Of a stretch of 23,037 nucleotides of DNA, positions 13,053 through 19,873 are shown one piece after another. Each line of letters opens with the position of its first letter. Within the stretch, counting starts at the first letter, position 1. Both the position numbers and the translations under genes were made by a program. Origin of the DNA: a virus; IMG/VR virus record IMGVR_UViG_3300037137_000573, positions 1 to 23,037 of that record, one strand, 5' to 3'. The notes below the pieces were generated by a model, which was given only the letters and a program-made list of their open reading frames with translations, had not been told where the DNA came from and did no database searches.

Positions 13053-14459
13053 TCACAGCAACATCGATTCTTCCAGCTCCGTGCTTGTTGAGCCTGTAGG
13101 CTCAATGCCCAGTTCGTGACACATGGTCAGTGCAAGAGCATCTCCGCGGTCCGGAGAGGGCACACCCCGTCTTCGAGCCGCCTCCTTACTTTCCATCAGG
13201 AGTCCCTGCCGCCCGTAAGAGTACTTGACGCTAGTCAGCTGGGCACTCAGAAAGTCATCATCAGGAAGCTGCGCAGGGCCTTGAAGCCAAGTACGTAGGG
13301 CCCACCACATCTCGGCTCGCAGGTTTGCGAAACGTTGCGGATCGGACGCTCTCTCAGACACAACGATCCCGACAACCACGTCGTCAAGGCCGTCCGCAAC
13401 ACAAACGTCTACCACTCCGGCGCCAATACCAATTGCGTCGACGTATACAGCCTCGGGTTCCTCTTCGTCGATCAGGGCCTTCAAGCGACCTACGACCTCG
13501 TTCTGATCCCAACCGAAGTAAGCCTCAGGCTCCTTGATCCAGTTTCCGCGTCGCACTTGGAAAACCGTTTCTGCACCTCCAGCGCGCGCAACGTCGACGC
13601 CGATAACGCAGGGCACGTCCTTCGACGGAGGTTCGGCAGACCATCGAGTCTGTGCCGCTTCTACCCACGATAGCAAAACCAGAGAATCAGCGGACTGCGA
13701 AGGAAAGTCCCCGAGGATATGCACCTGCCACAGGGGAGTGTCCTCGCCCCACTTAGTTCTCTTGTCCTCCACCCAGGAAGGCTTGATCAGGTAGGGTCGA
13801 ACGACGGCACCTGGCTGAAAGTTCGGGGTATCGAAGGCCCCATAGTGCAGAGTCTTATAAGAGTTCCGGTTCTTGTGGAAAGCGTCATAGAACGCCCCTT
13901 GAAGGGTGGTAGGGTTCCCAAGGAGCAGCACTCGGGCATCACCGCCAGCGGCCAGAGTGTCCACGCCGTCCATGACGTCTTCACTCATGCCCGACGCTTC
14001 CGTGATGATAACCAATAGGTGAGGACTGTGGAGACCTTGTACTCTCTCCTTAGTGTCTGTGCTTAATCCTACCGCGAACCGTTTTTCAGATAACTGCAAA
14101 CTGGTCTGGTTCAGAGTACCCCCAATTGGGACAGCGGCTCTGTGATAAGCGTAGTGGAGGTCTCTCCAGTGCAGGTCGTGTACCTGGTGCCACGAGGGGG
14201 CCAACGTCACTACTGCGCACTCTTCCCAAATCATTAGCCACCACAACGCGAGTTGTGCAGCAAGCCAATCCTTTCCAACAGCGTTGCAGCTCCTCACCGC
14301 GACCTGCTCGCCCTGAGCAACAGCTCGAGCGATCTCCTCCTGCCCAGTCCAAGGATCTCCCCGCAAAGCTCCACGAATGAACGGTATCGGATCCCGACGC
14401 CAAGTCTCTAGGAGGTCCGAGGCTTGGGCGGTGTCGATCGTACCAGCCGGGCTCTTCAT
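13053..14459 (-). CDS. terL: Terminase large subunit
   Basis: This 468-residue protein is counted from ATG 14459 (a GTG lies one codon upstream). The ATPase domain has a Walker A-like motif VRSCNAVGKDW (residues 55-65), an adenine/arginine-side region VVTLAPSWHQVHDLHW, and a Walker B-like strand LLVIITEASGM (148-158), in which the usual Asp before Glu is Thr153; E154 is the catalytic carboxylate. The C-terminal RNase H-like nuclease begins at CVIGVDVARAGGAETVF (about residue 283) with further acidic strands AVYVDAIGIGAGVVD and PDRGDALALTM. It translocates DNA into the prohead through the portal and cuts the concatemer. The small subunit gene is directly upstream. Confidence 0.95.
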   Translation of the reverse strand: MKSPAGTIDTAQASDLLETWRRDPIPFIRGALRGDPWTGQEEIARAVAQGEQVAVRSCNAVGKDWLAAQLALWWLMIWEECAVVTLAPSWHQVHDLHWRDLHYAYHRAAVPIGGTLNQTSLQLSEKRFAVGLSTDTKERVQGLHSPHLLVIITEASGMSEDVMDGVDTLAAGGDARVLLLGNPTTLQGAFYDAFHKNRNSYKTLHYGAFDTPNFQPGAVVRPYLIKPSWVEDKRTKWGEDTPLWQVHILGDFPSQSADSLVLLSWVEAAQTRWSAEPPSKDVPCVIGVDVARAGGAETVFQVRRGNWIKEPEAYFGWDQNEVVGRLKALIDEEEPEAVYVDAIGIGAGVVDVCVADGLDDVVVGIVVSERASDPQRFANLRAEMWWALRTWLQGPAQLPDDDFLSAQLTSVKYSYGRQGLLMESKEAARRRGVPSPDRGDALALTMCHELGIEPTGSTSTELEESMLL

Positions 14460-14483
14460 CACACAGGCACTCGCTCTTCGAAC

Positions 14484-15107
14484 TCAGTCATCGTCTTCAT
14501 CTTCACCGTCCGTCCGAGACCCGGGCTCGTTATGAGGCGTCGAGACTAGCTCGCCCTCAACAACGTGCCCGGGTTTCGCAGACAGAGCTTTCGAAGTGTT
14601 CCCGGCTAGCACTGCGAGTTGTCCTAGAGTCCCGATATTGAACGTATTGCCCCTTTGTTCAACCTCAGGCTCCAGATCGACACCCATCGCCAGTGCTTTA
14701 GCCCGGGCCACCTCTTTTGCTAAACTTAGAGCCTTCACCCTATCCTTATAGTCAAAGGCATCAGTATGGTCGCGCATACTTTGTTCGTAGAGGTAGTCGA
14801 GACGCCCCACGTACTCGTGCAGAGAATCCTCTGCGGTAGTAGCGCTCACCGTCCGGCGAAAACGTTTCTCGATTGCCCGGACGTCTCGAAGCACACACTG
14901 GTACTGTACGCGGTTGATCTGCTGAGGAACTGTGAGTTCGCCTGCCTCCGGGAACACATGCGCAACGAGCTTCGCGAGAGGCTCGTTGGTAACAAGGGCC
15001 TTAGCAATATTGTAGATAGTCCAGCCGCGCCTGAGATAATCATCGACCACCGCGAGACGCTGCTCACGAATGGCCTGATCCTCCTGGTACTTAGGTTGTC
15101 GGGACAT
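14484..15107 (-). CDS. Terminase small subunit-like protein
   Basis: This 207-residue protein starts at ATG 15107 with GGGAG eight bases upstream, overlapping the preceding gene by 17 bases. Its N-terminal region has a helix-turn-helix-like segment (EQRLAVVDDYLRRGWTIYNI, continuing IAKAL). The middle is helical (VQYQCVLRDVRAIEKRFRR, then YEQSMRDHTDAFDYKDRVKA), suited to oligomerisation, and it ends in an acidic tail (DGEDEDDD). Small terminases bind the packaging site and load the large subunit. The assignment relies on the adjacency to terL, the DNA-binding N-terminus and the size. Confidence 0.7.
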   Translation of the reverse strand: MSRQPKYQEDQAIREQRLAVVDDYLRRGWTIYNIAKALVTNEPLAKLVAHVFPEAGELTVPQQINRVQYQCVLRDVRAIEKRFRRTVSATTAEDSLHEYVGRLDYLYEQSMRDHTDAFDYKDRVKALSLAKEVARAKALAMGVDLEPEVEQRGNTFNIGTLGQLAVLAGNTSKALSAKPGHVVEGELVSTPHNEPGSRTDGEDEDDD

Positions 15108-15375
15108 TTTTCAGCTCCCACAAGTGCTGTACGGTCACTTGTGAAATACCTAACTCCCGCGCAACCTCAGCAGAAGTAAGGCCCTTTTTCTTTAACTGCC
15201 ACGCACGCTCCAGACGAATCCGGTGACGCACGCTCTTCAGAGACAAGTCGTGTCGACACGAGGGGAGAGGACAAGCGAGGCAAGAGGGGAAAAAGTAGCA
15301 GCCGGCATCCTTGTAGCGAACAAACTCGGGCAGCGCGTCTGCCCGAGGACGTGGCTTCACGCGTGCCTCAGTCAT
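15091..15375 (-). CDS. Cys-rich HTH DNA-binding protein
   Basis: This 94-residue protein starts at ATG 15375 in an ATGA overlap with HEG2. It has a cluster C26-x5-C32-x2-C35-x4-C40 (in AGCYFFPSCLACPLPSCRHD) that may bind a metal, followed by a clear helix-turn-helix: AWQLKKKGLTSAEVARELGI, then SQVTVQHLWE (residues about 58-87). It could be a transcription regulator of the late operon or a packaging accessory protein; its position just before the terminase genes fits either. No specific family symbol can be given. Confidence 0.75.
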   Translation of the reverse strand: MTEARVKPRPRADALPEFVRYKDAGCYFFPSCLACPLPSCRHDLSLKSVRHRIRLERAWQLKKKGLTSAEVARELGISQVTVQHLWELKNVPTT

Positions 15376-15965
15376 GTCCGATTCCGGCTCCGAACCGCTT
15401 TCACGTAAGGTCCCAGTTGCGCTTTACGTTTCGGTGAGATCACTTCTCTATACAGCCCGAGGGTCAGCTCACGTGCATCCTCTCCATAAATAGCCAGGAC
15501 ATGTTTGGGGTTACCCCTACGGTTAACTCCGGAATAGATCGAACCGGTCCCTAAGAAGGTCTGAATGGGCTCTAGCCACCCACGAACGGAGTTACAGAAC
15601 TTTACCGTCGGGGTCGCAGGATTAACGTTATTCTCCTCTATTGAACCGTCACCCTCCCAGAAACCAACCACCCAATGCCAAGTAGTAACCGGCGAGAGGA
15701 AGTGAGCGTAAAGGGCTTCGGCCGCTTCGGCACTGACCACCCAACACCAACACAACGAACCAGGAACAAAGCTCGCCTTACCGTTCCTGCGAAGATAAAG
15801 TCCGCCGAGACCGTAGCGCTCTTTGAGAAGCGCAGGCCAGTACTTTTCTTTCTGGCCAACGTAGAGTTGGGTCTGCCGATACACTTTCTTTTTACGGGTA
15901 ACGTCCCCCTTCAAGTGAAAGTGGCCCTCAGCAGCGAAAAAGCCCGCAGCCTGCTCGTCAAACAC
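15372..15965 (-). CDS. LAGLIDADG homing endonuclease (HEG2)
   Basis: This is a 197-residue protein if started at GTG 15965 (just before FDEQAAG). The frame extends to TTG 16013, but that codon lies within the promoter region, upstream of the predicted transcription start near 15978. It has two LAGLIDADG-type motifs: AAGFFAAEGH (residues about 6-15) and WVVGFWEGDG (about 98-107), each with acidic metal ligands. It is a paralogue of HEG1 (750-1367), differing mainly in the middle. As first gene of the leftward operon it shares a four-base overlap with the HTH gene, so it is transcribed with the packaging genes instead of standing apart. Confidence 0.88.
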   Translation of the reverse strand: MFDEQAAGFFAAEGHFHLKGDVTRKKKVYRQTQLYVGQKEKYWPALLKERYGLGGLYLRRNGKASFVPGSLCWCWVVSAEAAEALYAHFLSPVTTWHWVVGFWEGDGSIEENNVNPATPTVKFCNSVRGWLEPIQTFLGTGSIYSGVNRRGNPKHVLAIYGEDARELTLGLYREVISPKRKAQLGPYVKAVRSRNRT

Positions 15966-15984
15966 CGCTTCCGTTACCCCCTTC

Positions 15985-16013
15985 AGTATACCATGATCTT
16001 TCCGGAAAAGCAA
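15985..16013 (-). promoter_or_regulatory. Leftward promoter with extended -10
   Basis: On the minus strand TTGCTT (16013-16008) is followed after 17 bases by TATACT (15990-15985), with TGG directly before the -10 (extended -10). The predicted start near 15978 lies just upstream of the HEG2 GTG. It would drive HEG2, the HTH gene and the terminase/head genes. Confidence 0.6.
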
Positions 16014-16091
16014 CAGAGACCAAGACCCCAGTGAAATGATTCAAGAATAACCCTAAAATACGAATAGAACATAGCTGATTTTAATTGGTAC
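16014..16091. other. AT-rich divergent intergenic region
   Basis: The bases between the two divergent promoters are noticeably richer in A and T than the coding sequence on either side. No open frame with a ribosome binding site was seen. No clear inverted-repeat operator was found, though the location is where an early/late switch would act. Confidence 0.5.
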
Positions 16092-16100
16092 TGGTATAGT
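16092..16100 (+). promoter_or_regulatory. Rightward extended -10 promoter
   Basis: TGGTATAGT is an extended -10 element (TG-N-TATAGT) 15 bases before the first rightward ATG at 16116. No good -35 lies 16-18 bases upstream, which is common for extended -10 promoters. GGAGGG for the first gene follows directly. It mirrors TGGTATACT on the opposite strand and would drive the whole plus-strand operon. Confidence 0.55.
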
Positions 16101-16115
16101 CGAGAGGAGGGACAC

Positions 16116-16442
16116 ATGAAATTCGTTAAAGTAGACCCCCATGAGGCGCAGGACTTACTGACCCGGGAAGCGATACACCGAGGTCGCGTATCTTATCCGC
16201 TTCTGAAAAGTTTCCTGGAGTGTAAGATGTTTCTTGCTCGCCTCGACAAGGAGGGGCTAGGTCAGAAGAGCTACGTGCTCACCGCATCTTTGCGAGCCTA
16301 CGCCAAGAGTCACAACCTTCCCGTCGAAGTTTTCACTAGGCAGGGCGAGGTGTACTTTAGACGCCTGGATATTGACGAAGACGGCAAGCCCGTTGAGCAG
16401 GCCCGATTGATCGACCCCGATGTCGTCGCCGAGCACGCGTAA
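16116..16442 (+). CDS. First gene of rightward operon, unknown function
   Basis: This 108-residue protein starts at ATG 16116 with GAGGAGGG at good spacing. It appears folded: a helical N-terminal half (HEAQDLLTREAIHRG, LLKSFLECKMFLARLDKEG), then SYVLTASLRAYAKSHNLPVE and strands VEVFTRQGEVYFRRLDI. The first-position location and mixed alpha/beta pattern are common in small early phage regulators or host-takeover proteins, but no DNA-binding motif is obvious. It overlaps the next gene by 23 bases. Confidence 0.7.
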   Translation: MKFVKVDPHEAQDLLTREAIHRGRVSYPLLKSFLECKMFLARLDKEGLGQKSYVLTASLRAYAKSHNLPVEVFTRQGEVYFRRLDIDEDGKPVEQARLIDPDVVAEHA

Positions 16443-17094
16443 GCCACGGGCTCTCCTAGTAGTAGCGAGCGAGTTTAACGGCATCGAGCTGTTCGGAGCT
16501 CTGAAGGTACTGCGGCGCGAAGGAGCCGAGTGGACAATCGCCTCCCGAAACATCCGTATCAGTGACGAGGACACTCACGAGTACTTCAGTGCCAATATCA
16601 CAATCGATGATATGCTCAGCGATCTCAAGGAGCCCTTAGCCGATTACGACATGCTGTTTTTAGTCGGGGGCGAGACCGCCGACGTCATGTGGATGTGGGT
16701 GAGCCCTCAGATCGAACACATTGTCCGCAAGATGTACGAGGATGGTAAAGTCGTCGCTGCCACTTGCCGAGCCGCACCCTGTATTCGGTACGTAGCCCGA
16801 GGTAAACGAGTGACGGGGTTCCCTGTCGTAGACGTACTCGACTACTTACGCTCTGCAGGAGGCCACATCACGGGGCAGTCCCTGGAGTGCGACGGCCGGG
16901 TGGTAACTGCTGAGGCTCCGGCACTGACAGAGTACTGGGCCCAGGCGGTGGTAAACATCTTCAGAGGAGAGGACCCCCCAGAACTACCTGAATCGGCCTG
17001 GCAACAGATTGACTTCTGGCGACGCTTCAGAACCTACGTCTATAATAACACAGACGATACGCCCACGATCAAGAAACCGAAAGAGGCCAAATGA
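16420..17094 (+). CDS. DJ-1/PfpI-like (class I glutamine amidotransferase-fold) protein
   Basis: This 224-residue protein starts at ATG 16420, inside the end of the previous gene. It has the DJ-1/PfpI layout: an opening strand RALLVVASEFNGIELFGALK carrying the conserved acidic position (E18/E23), ADYDMLFLVGGETADV (about 74-89), the nucleophile-elbow region KVVAATCRAAPCIRYVARGK with Cys116, then VTGFP and a VECDGRVVTAEAP-like strand (LECDGRVVTAEAPAL). In PfpI the residue after the Cys is His; here it is Arg117, so protease activity is doubtful. Family members include chaperones, glyoxalases, deglycases and amidases. C-terminal residues beyond about 185 are an extension. Its phage role is unknown. 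Confidence 0.8.
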   Translation: MSSPSTRKPRALLVVASEFNGIELFGALKVLRREGAEWTIASRNIRISDEDTHEYFSANITIDDMLSDLKEPLADYDMLFLVGGETADVMWMWVSPQIEHIVRKMYEDGKVVAATCRAAPCIRYVARGKRVTGFPVVDVLDYLRSAGGHITGQSLECDGRVVTAEAPALTEYWAQAVVNIFRGEDPPELPESAWQQIDFWRRFRTYVYNNTDDTPTIKKPKEAK

Positions 17095-17276
17095 TCTCCA
17101 AAGAAACAGAGGAAGCGTGTCAAGTCGCAAGCACGGCCTTGCCGGACCCGCGACTCATCGAACTGTGGCGAAGGTACGAGATCTGTGTTCGTAATACTCG
17201 GATCTATCCGTACCTGCCGTCGTGGCCCGAGGCAACGCGGGTCATCCTGGAGAAAGCGAGCGAGCTGACCAAATGA
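17091..17276 (+). CDS. Small hypothetical protein
   Basis: This 61-residue protein starts at ATG 17091 in an ATGA overlap with the DJ-1-like gene and ends in another ATGA overlap with the next gene, so it is held in an overlapping operon. The sequence is probably helical (DPRLIELWRRYEICVRNTRI, then SWPEATRVILEKASEL) with no recognisable motif or membrane segment. Confidence 0.6.
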   Translation: MISKETEEACQVASTALPDPRLIELWRRYEICVRNTRIYPYLPSWPEATRVILEKASELTK

Positions 17277-17566
17277 AAAACAGGGGACTCGTATACATTA
17301 ATGGCCAACTGCTAGTGGACCTCTTCAAGGAAGGTGAGATACACGCCAGACTCACCGGAATGCCTAAGGACGCCCATATCCGCAGTGCTAGCTGGAACGT
17401 CAAGAAGCGCGCGGTCGTGCTATTCGTCGAGTCCAAAGAGCTGCCCGAGATCGGCCCCGAGAATCGTAAGCCTACCGTCATTGAGGTGACCGTCCATCAG
17501 TTACAGTGTCAGCAGCCCTTCGAACTACTGGATCACCCCATCACTTATCCTGGAGAGGACATATAG
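17273..17566 (+). CDS. Hypothetical protein
   Basis: This 97-residue protein starts at ATG 17273 (ATGA overlap). The frame reaches 17222 upstream, but that part overlaps the previous gene and looks noncoding. It seems mainly beta-stranded (GLVYINGQLLVDLFKEGEIH, AVVLFVESKELPEI, KPTVIEVTVHQLQ) with a short Pro-rich end. The next gene starts on its stop codon (TAGTG). No family recognised. Confidence 0.6.
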   Translation: MKNRGLVYINGQLLVDLFKEGEIHARLTGMPKDAHIRSASWNVKKRAVVLFVESKELPEIGPENRKPTVIEVTVHQLQCQQPFELLDHPITYPGEDI

Positions 17567-18048
17567 TGGACTGGTCGTTCATGGAAGCCGTTCAGCAAAA
17601 GCACACTGAGGCCCAGGATCTTATCGGTAAGGTCCGAGAGTTCTCCTTACCCCCCATCCGTTCCCAAAAGGCTGAGGAGACCTTTCACGACCCCGCGTTC
17701 CAGTTTGCTCTGGTGCGTGCCATAGGTCATTCAGCGACCCCAGAGCAAATGGAGTATCTGGCTCAGAACGAGGAACTCTTTAGGGGGTTCATGTGGGCTA
17801 CGTACTTCGTCCTCTTCTGCGGGTACATGAAGGGGTACGAGAAGGCTTTCGAGCCGGAGCATGCGGCCTTCGCAGAGTGTCTGAAACGCAAGTGTGACGT
17901 TGAGTACTGGTACGCTCTGGCTAAACAAGCCTGGGTAGTACGACACGGGAACAAGAGCCGAACGTTCCCCGAGATATGGTCTATTGAGCCCGATCGAATA
18001 TCGGCCGAAGTAAAAGAGTGGCTCCAGAGTCTGCACGAGGAGAGCTGA
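17566..18048 (+). CDS. Hypothetical helical protein
   Basis: This 160-residue protein starts at GTG 17566, which shares a base with the preceding stop and has GGAGAGGA upstream; ATG 17581 is an alternative. The product is rich in helices and aromatic residues (FQFALVRAIGHSATPEQMEYLAQ, FRGFMWATYFVLFCGYMKGYEKAF, VEYWYALAKQAWVV). The middle part is hydrophobic but too interrupted by charge to be a clear membrane span. No motif is recognised. It ends one base into the next gene's ATG (TGATG). Confidence 0.6.
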   Translation: MDWSFMEAVQQKHTEAQDLIGKVREFSLPPIRSQKAEETFHDPAFQFALVRAIGHSATPEQMEYLAQNEELFRGFMWATYFVLFCGYMKGYEKAFEPEHAAFAECLKRKCDVEYWYALAKQAWVVRHGNKSRTFPEIWSIEPDRISAEVKEWLQSLHEES

Positions 18049-18233
18049 TGAGTTGCGATAGGTGCCCAGCTTGTGGCGAATCGACGAACGGGACCGTCCC
18101 ACATCACTGCTCGCCGCTGACGCCGAAGGTCTTGTTTCTGAGCCCGGAAATGGTCTCGTTGATCGAGGATGTCGCCGAGCTCCGACGCCGTATCGACGCC
18201 CCAGAACGCATGCTCGGAGTGCCACTGAGGTGA
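18048..18233 (+). CDS. Small zinc-finger-like protein
   Basis: This 61-residue protein starts at ATG 18048 (TGATG coupling, GAGGAG upstream). The N-terminus carries C3, C6, C9 and H19/H20/C21 (SCDRCPACG, then PHHC), a likely metal-binding knuckle. The remainder is helical (MVSLIEDVAELRRRID). Small CxxC proteins like this are common in phage accessory operons and may bind nucleic acid or protein partners. Function unknown. Confidence 0.6.
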   Translation: MSCDRCPACGESTNGTVPHHCSPLTPKVLFLSPEMVSLIEDVAELRRRIDAPERMLGVPLR

Positions 18234-18236
18234 GTA

Positions 18237-18707
18237 ATGGAAGTCATTAAAGCACCCACCCATTGGGACGAGAACGACGAACGTCAGTTCGTGTTCCTGT
18301 CGGGAAGTATCGAGATGGGCACGGCACCGAACTGGCAAGATAGGGTCATCGAGGGCTTAAAGGGCCAGAACGTCGTAATTCTCAACCCCCGACGCGACGA
18401 TTGGGACTCCTCCTGGATACAATCCATCGATAATCCTCAGTTCTACGAGCAGGTGACTTGGGAACTCGATGCTATGGACGTTGCGGACTTCATTATCATG
18501 CACTTCGAGCCTGGAACCAACTCACCAATCACTCTCCTGGAGTTGGGATTGTGTGCTCCCGACCCGAAGGAGCTTTGGGTGCACTGTCCGGAGGGCTTCT
18601 GGCGCAAAGGGAACGTCGACATCGTGTGCGCGAAGTACAAGGTTCCGCAGTATGACACAATGGACGAGATCCTGGAGAGGGTTCGTGCTCGGATCACCGC
18701 GCCTTAG
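18237..18707 (+). CDS. Nucleoside 2-deoxyribosyltransferase-like protein
   Basis: This 156-residue protein starts at ATG 18237, three bases after the preceding stop. It matches the phage/bacterial nucleoside 2-deoxyribosyltransferase-like family throughout: FVFLSGSIEMGTAPNWQ (residues 18-34), VVILNPRRDDWDSSW (46-60), WELDAMDVADFIIMHFEPGT (75-94), SPITLLELGL with E102 as the likely nucleophile, and CPEGFWRKGNVDIVC (117-131). Classical members swap bases on deoxyribonucleosides; relatives hydrolyse deoxynucleotides. In a phage this could serve nucleotide salvage, base-modified nucleotide supply or depletion. The exact reaction cannot be read from the sequence. Confidence 0.87.
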   Translation: MEVIKAPTHWDENDERQFVFLSGSIEMGTAPNWQDRVIEGLKGQNVVILNPRRDDWDSSWIQSIDNPQFYEQVTWELDAMDVADFIIMHFEPGTNSPITLLELGLCAPDPKELWVHCPEGFWRKGNVDIVCAKYKVPQYDTMDEILERVRARITAP

Positions 18708-18939
18708 GTACTGGCTCAAGGGCCATTGGGGGTGGTTCAACCCGAACACTCAGTGGTGCGCGGTCTGCCGGCGGTATGAACGTCCGCACGAGCACTTCGA
18801 CTTCATCGTTCCCCTGGCTCAGGCGTTCCAGGAGCTCGTGATCGTCCTAGTAGATACCCTGACTCCAGTGATGAAAGCCGTCGGGGAAACTTGCGCAGAT
18901 CTAGCCCGAGCCCTGAAAGAGGTTACGAAAGATGAGTGA
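18685..18939 (+). CDS. Small protein with CxxC-HxH cluster
   Basis: The likely start is GTG 18685 with GGAGAGG just upstream, overlapping the end of the deoxyribosyltransferase-like gene; this gives 84 residues. It carries C25-x2-C28-x6-H35-x-H37 (WCAVCRRYERPHEH), which could bind zinc, and a hydrophobic stretch (FIVPLAQAFQELVIVLVDTL) that may be an amphipathic helix or weak membrane segment. It overlaps the next gene by eight bases. Start choice is uncertain; later starts would lose the CxxC. Confidence 0.5.
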   Translation: MLGSPRLRYWLKGHWGWFNPNTQWCAVCRRYERPHEHFDFIVPLAQAFQELVIVLVDTLTPVMKAVGETCADLARALKEVTKDE

Positions 18940-19321
18940 CAAGGTCTACCGACGAGCAGTGTGGCATCAGGACCCACGTATAGACGGATGGCTTCTAACC
19001 GAGGCCGGATATTATGACACAGATACAAAACCAACCACCAAAGTCGAGTTGTGCGGTGAGGACGTTCGTAGTCTCATCACGGCTTTGGACAAGGCTGGCT
19101 GGATTCAACCGCGACTCGACGAGCGTCTACGCACAGAGGACCTGAAGATTACACACCGACTACTTGACCTGTTGGACAAACACGTTTACGCATTCGTCAC
19201 TCAAACACCCGACGAGCCTCAAACCGTCTGTTACCAGTGCCACCAGTCGTTTTCGTTCGACAGGTTCGGGTGTTGTCCCCACTGCGGAGCATCACTTCCC
19301 GAGGTACGAAATGATCCGTAA
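18932..19321 (+). CDS. Protein with C-terminal zinc ribbon
   Basis: This 129-residue protein starts at ATG 18932 inside the end of the previous gene. Residues 1-90 are mixed alpha/beta (VYRRAVWHQDPRIDGWLLTE, VELCGEDVRSLITALDKAGW). Residues 100-118 form a zinc ribbon: C100-x2-C103 ... C115-x2-C118 (CYQCHQSFSFDRFGCCPHCG). It may bind nucleic acid or a host protein. It overlaps the next gene by 11 bases. No specific family recognised. Confidence 0.65.
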   Translation: MSDKVYRRAVWHQDPRIDGWLLTEAGYYDTDTKPTTKVELCGEDVRSLITALDKAGWIQPRLDERLRTEDLKITHRLLDLLDKHVYAFVTQTPDEPQTVCYQCHQSFSFDRFGCCPHCGASLPEVRNDP

Positions 19322-19646
19322 CGACCCAGGCGATCCACGTTGTCAGGAGCTGCTGTTCGACTTCACTAGACGAATACGTAACTGTCTTGACAAGTTCCCG
19401 TTCGGACAGATGATAAGTCTTGAGACCGAGCACGAGGGTGGCCTAGGTATCCGTTTCCATAGCCTACGCGTCCTGGGACGAATACGTGCAGGGCCCGCAG
19501 ATTTCGCGCGGGGTTTAACCGTGAGCGACTCAATGACCGAAGAAGTCTATCAAGAGGAGCCCGACCGTATCGCCGAGGGCCTAGCAACACGCATCATTTA
19601 CAATTGTGCCTTTGCGCAGACCGAGGCTGATAGGAAGGGCGTATGA
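19311..19646 (+). CDS. Hypothetical protein
   Basis: This 111-residue protein starts at ATG 19311 with GAGGT six bases before it. The open frame upstream of this point is a shadow of the zinc-ribbon gene. The protein has a helical start (CQELLFDFTRRIRNCLDKFP), a beta-like middle (GLGIRFHSLRVLGRIRAGPA) and a helical end (RIAEGLATRIIYNCAFAQTE). It ends in an ATGA overlap with the next gene. No motif recognised. Confidence 0.6.
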   Translation: MIRNDPGDPRCQELLFDFTRRIRNCLDKFPFGQMISLETEHEGGLGIRFHSLRVLGRIRAGPADFARGLTVSDSMTEEVYQEEPDRIAEGLATRIIYNCAFAQTEADRKGV

Positions 19647-19873
19647 AGTTCGAGGATAAGTACCCGGACTGCCCGTTTAACGGAGAGCCGTTCCAAAGTA
19701 TGGTTCGGTTGCTGGAGGAAAAGTCCCCTTGTTGGCACTGCGGGGAACTCACCCAATGGGTTGACCTAGACTTTGAAGCTCCGCTGTGCAGTGAGGAGTG
19801 TCTACAAGCCAAGGTGCACGAGTGGGCGGAGGCAAGCAGAGAGGCCGACAGAAAGTATGGGAAACCGAAGTGA
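19643..19873 (+). CDS. Small zinc-finger protein
   Basis: This 76-residue protein starts at ATG 19643 (ATGA overlap). It has a clear four-Cys cluster C30-x2-C33-x15-C49-x3-C53 (SPCWHCGELTQWVDLDFEAP, then LCSEEC), resembling short treble-clef or zinc-ribbon domains found in phage-encoded proteins, followed by a charged helix (LQAKVHEWAEASREADRK). Probably binds nucleic acid or a protein partner; role unknown. Confidence 0.7.
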   Translation: MKFEDKYPDCPFNGEPFQSMVRLLEEKSPCWHCGELTQWVDLDFEAPLCSEECLQAKVHEWAEASREADRKYGKPK

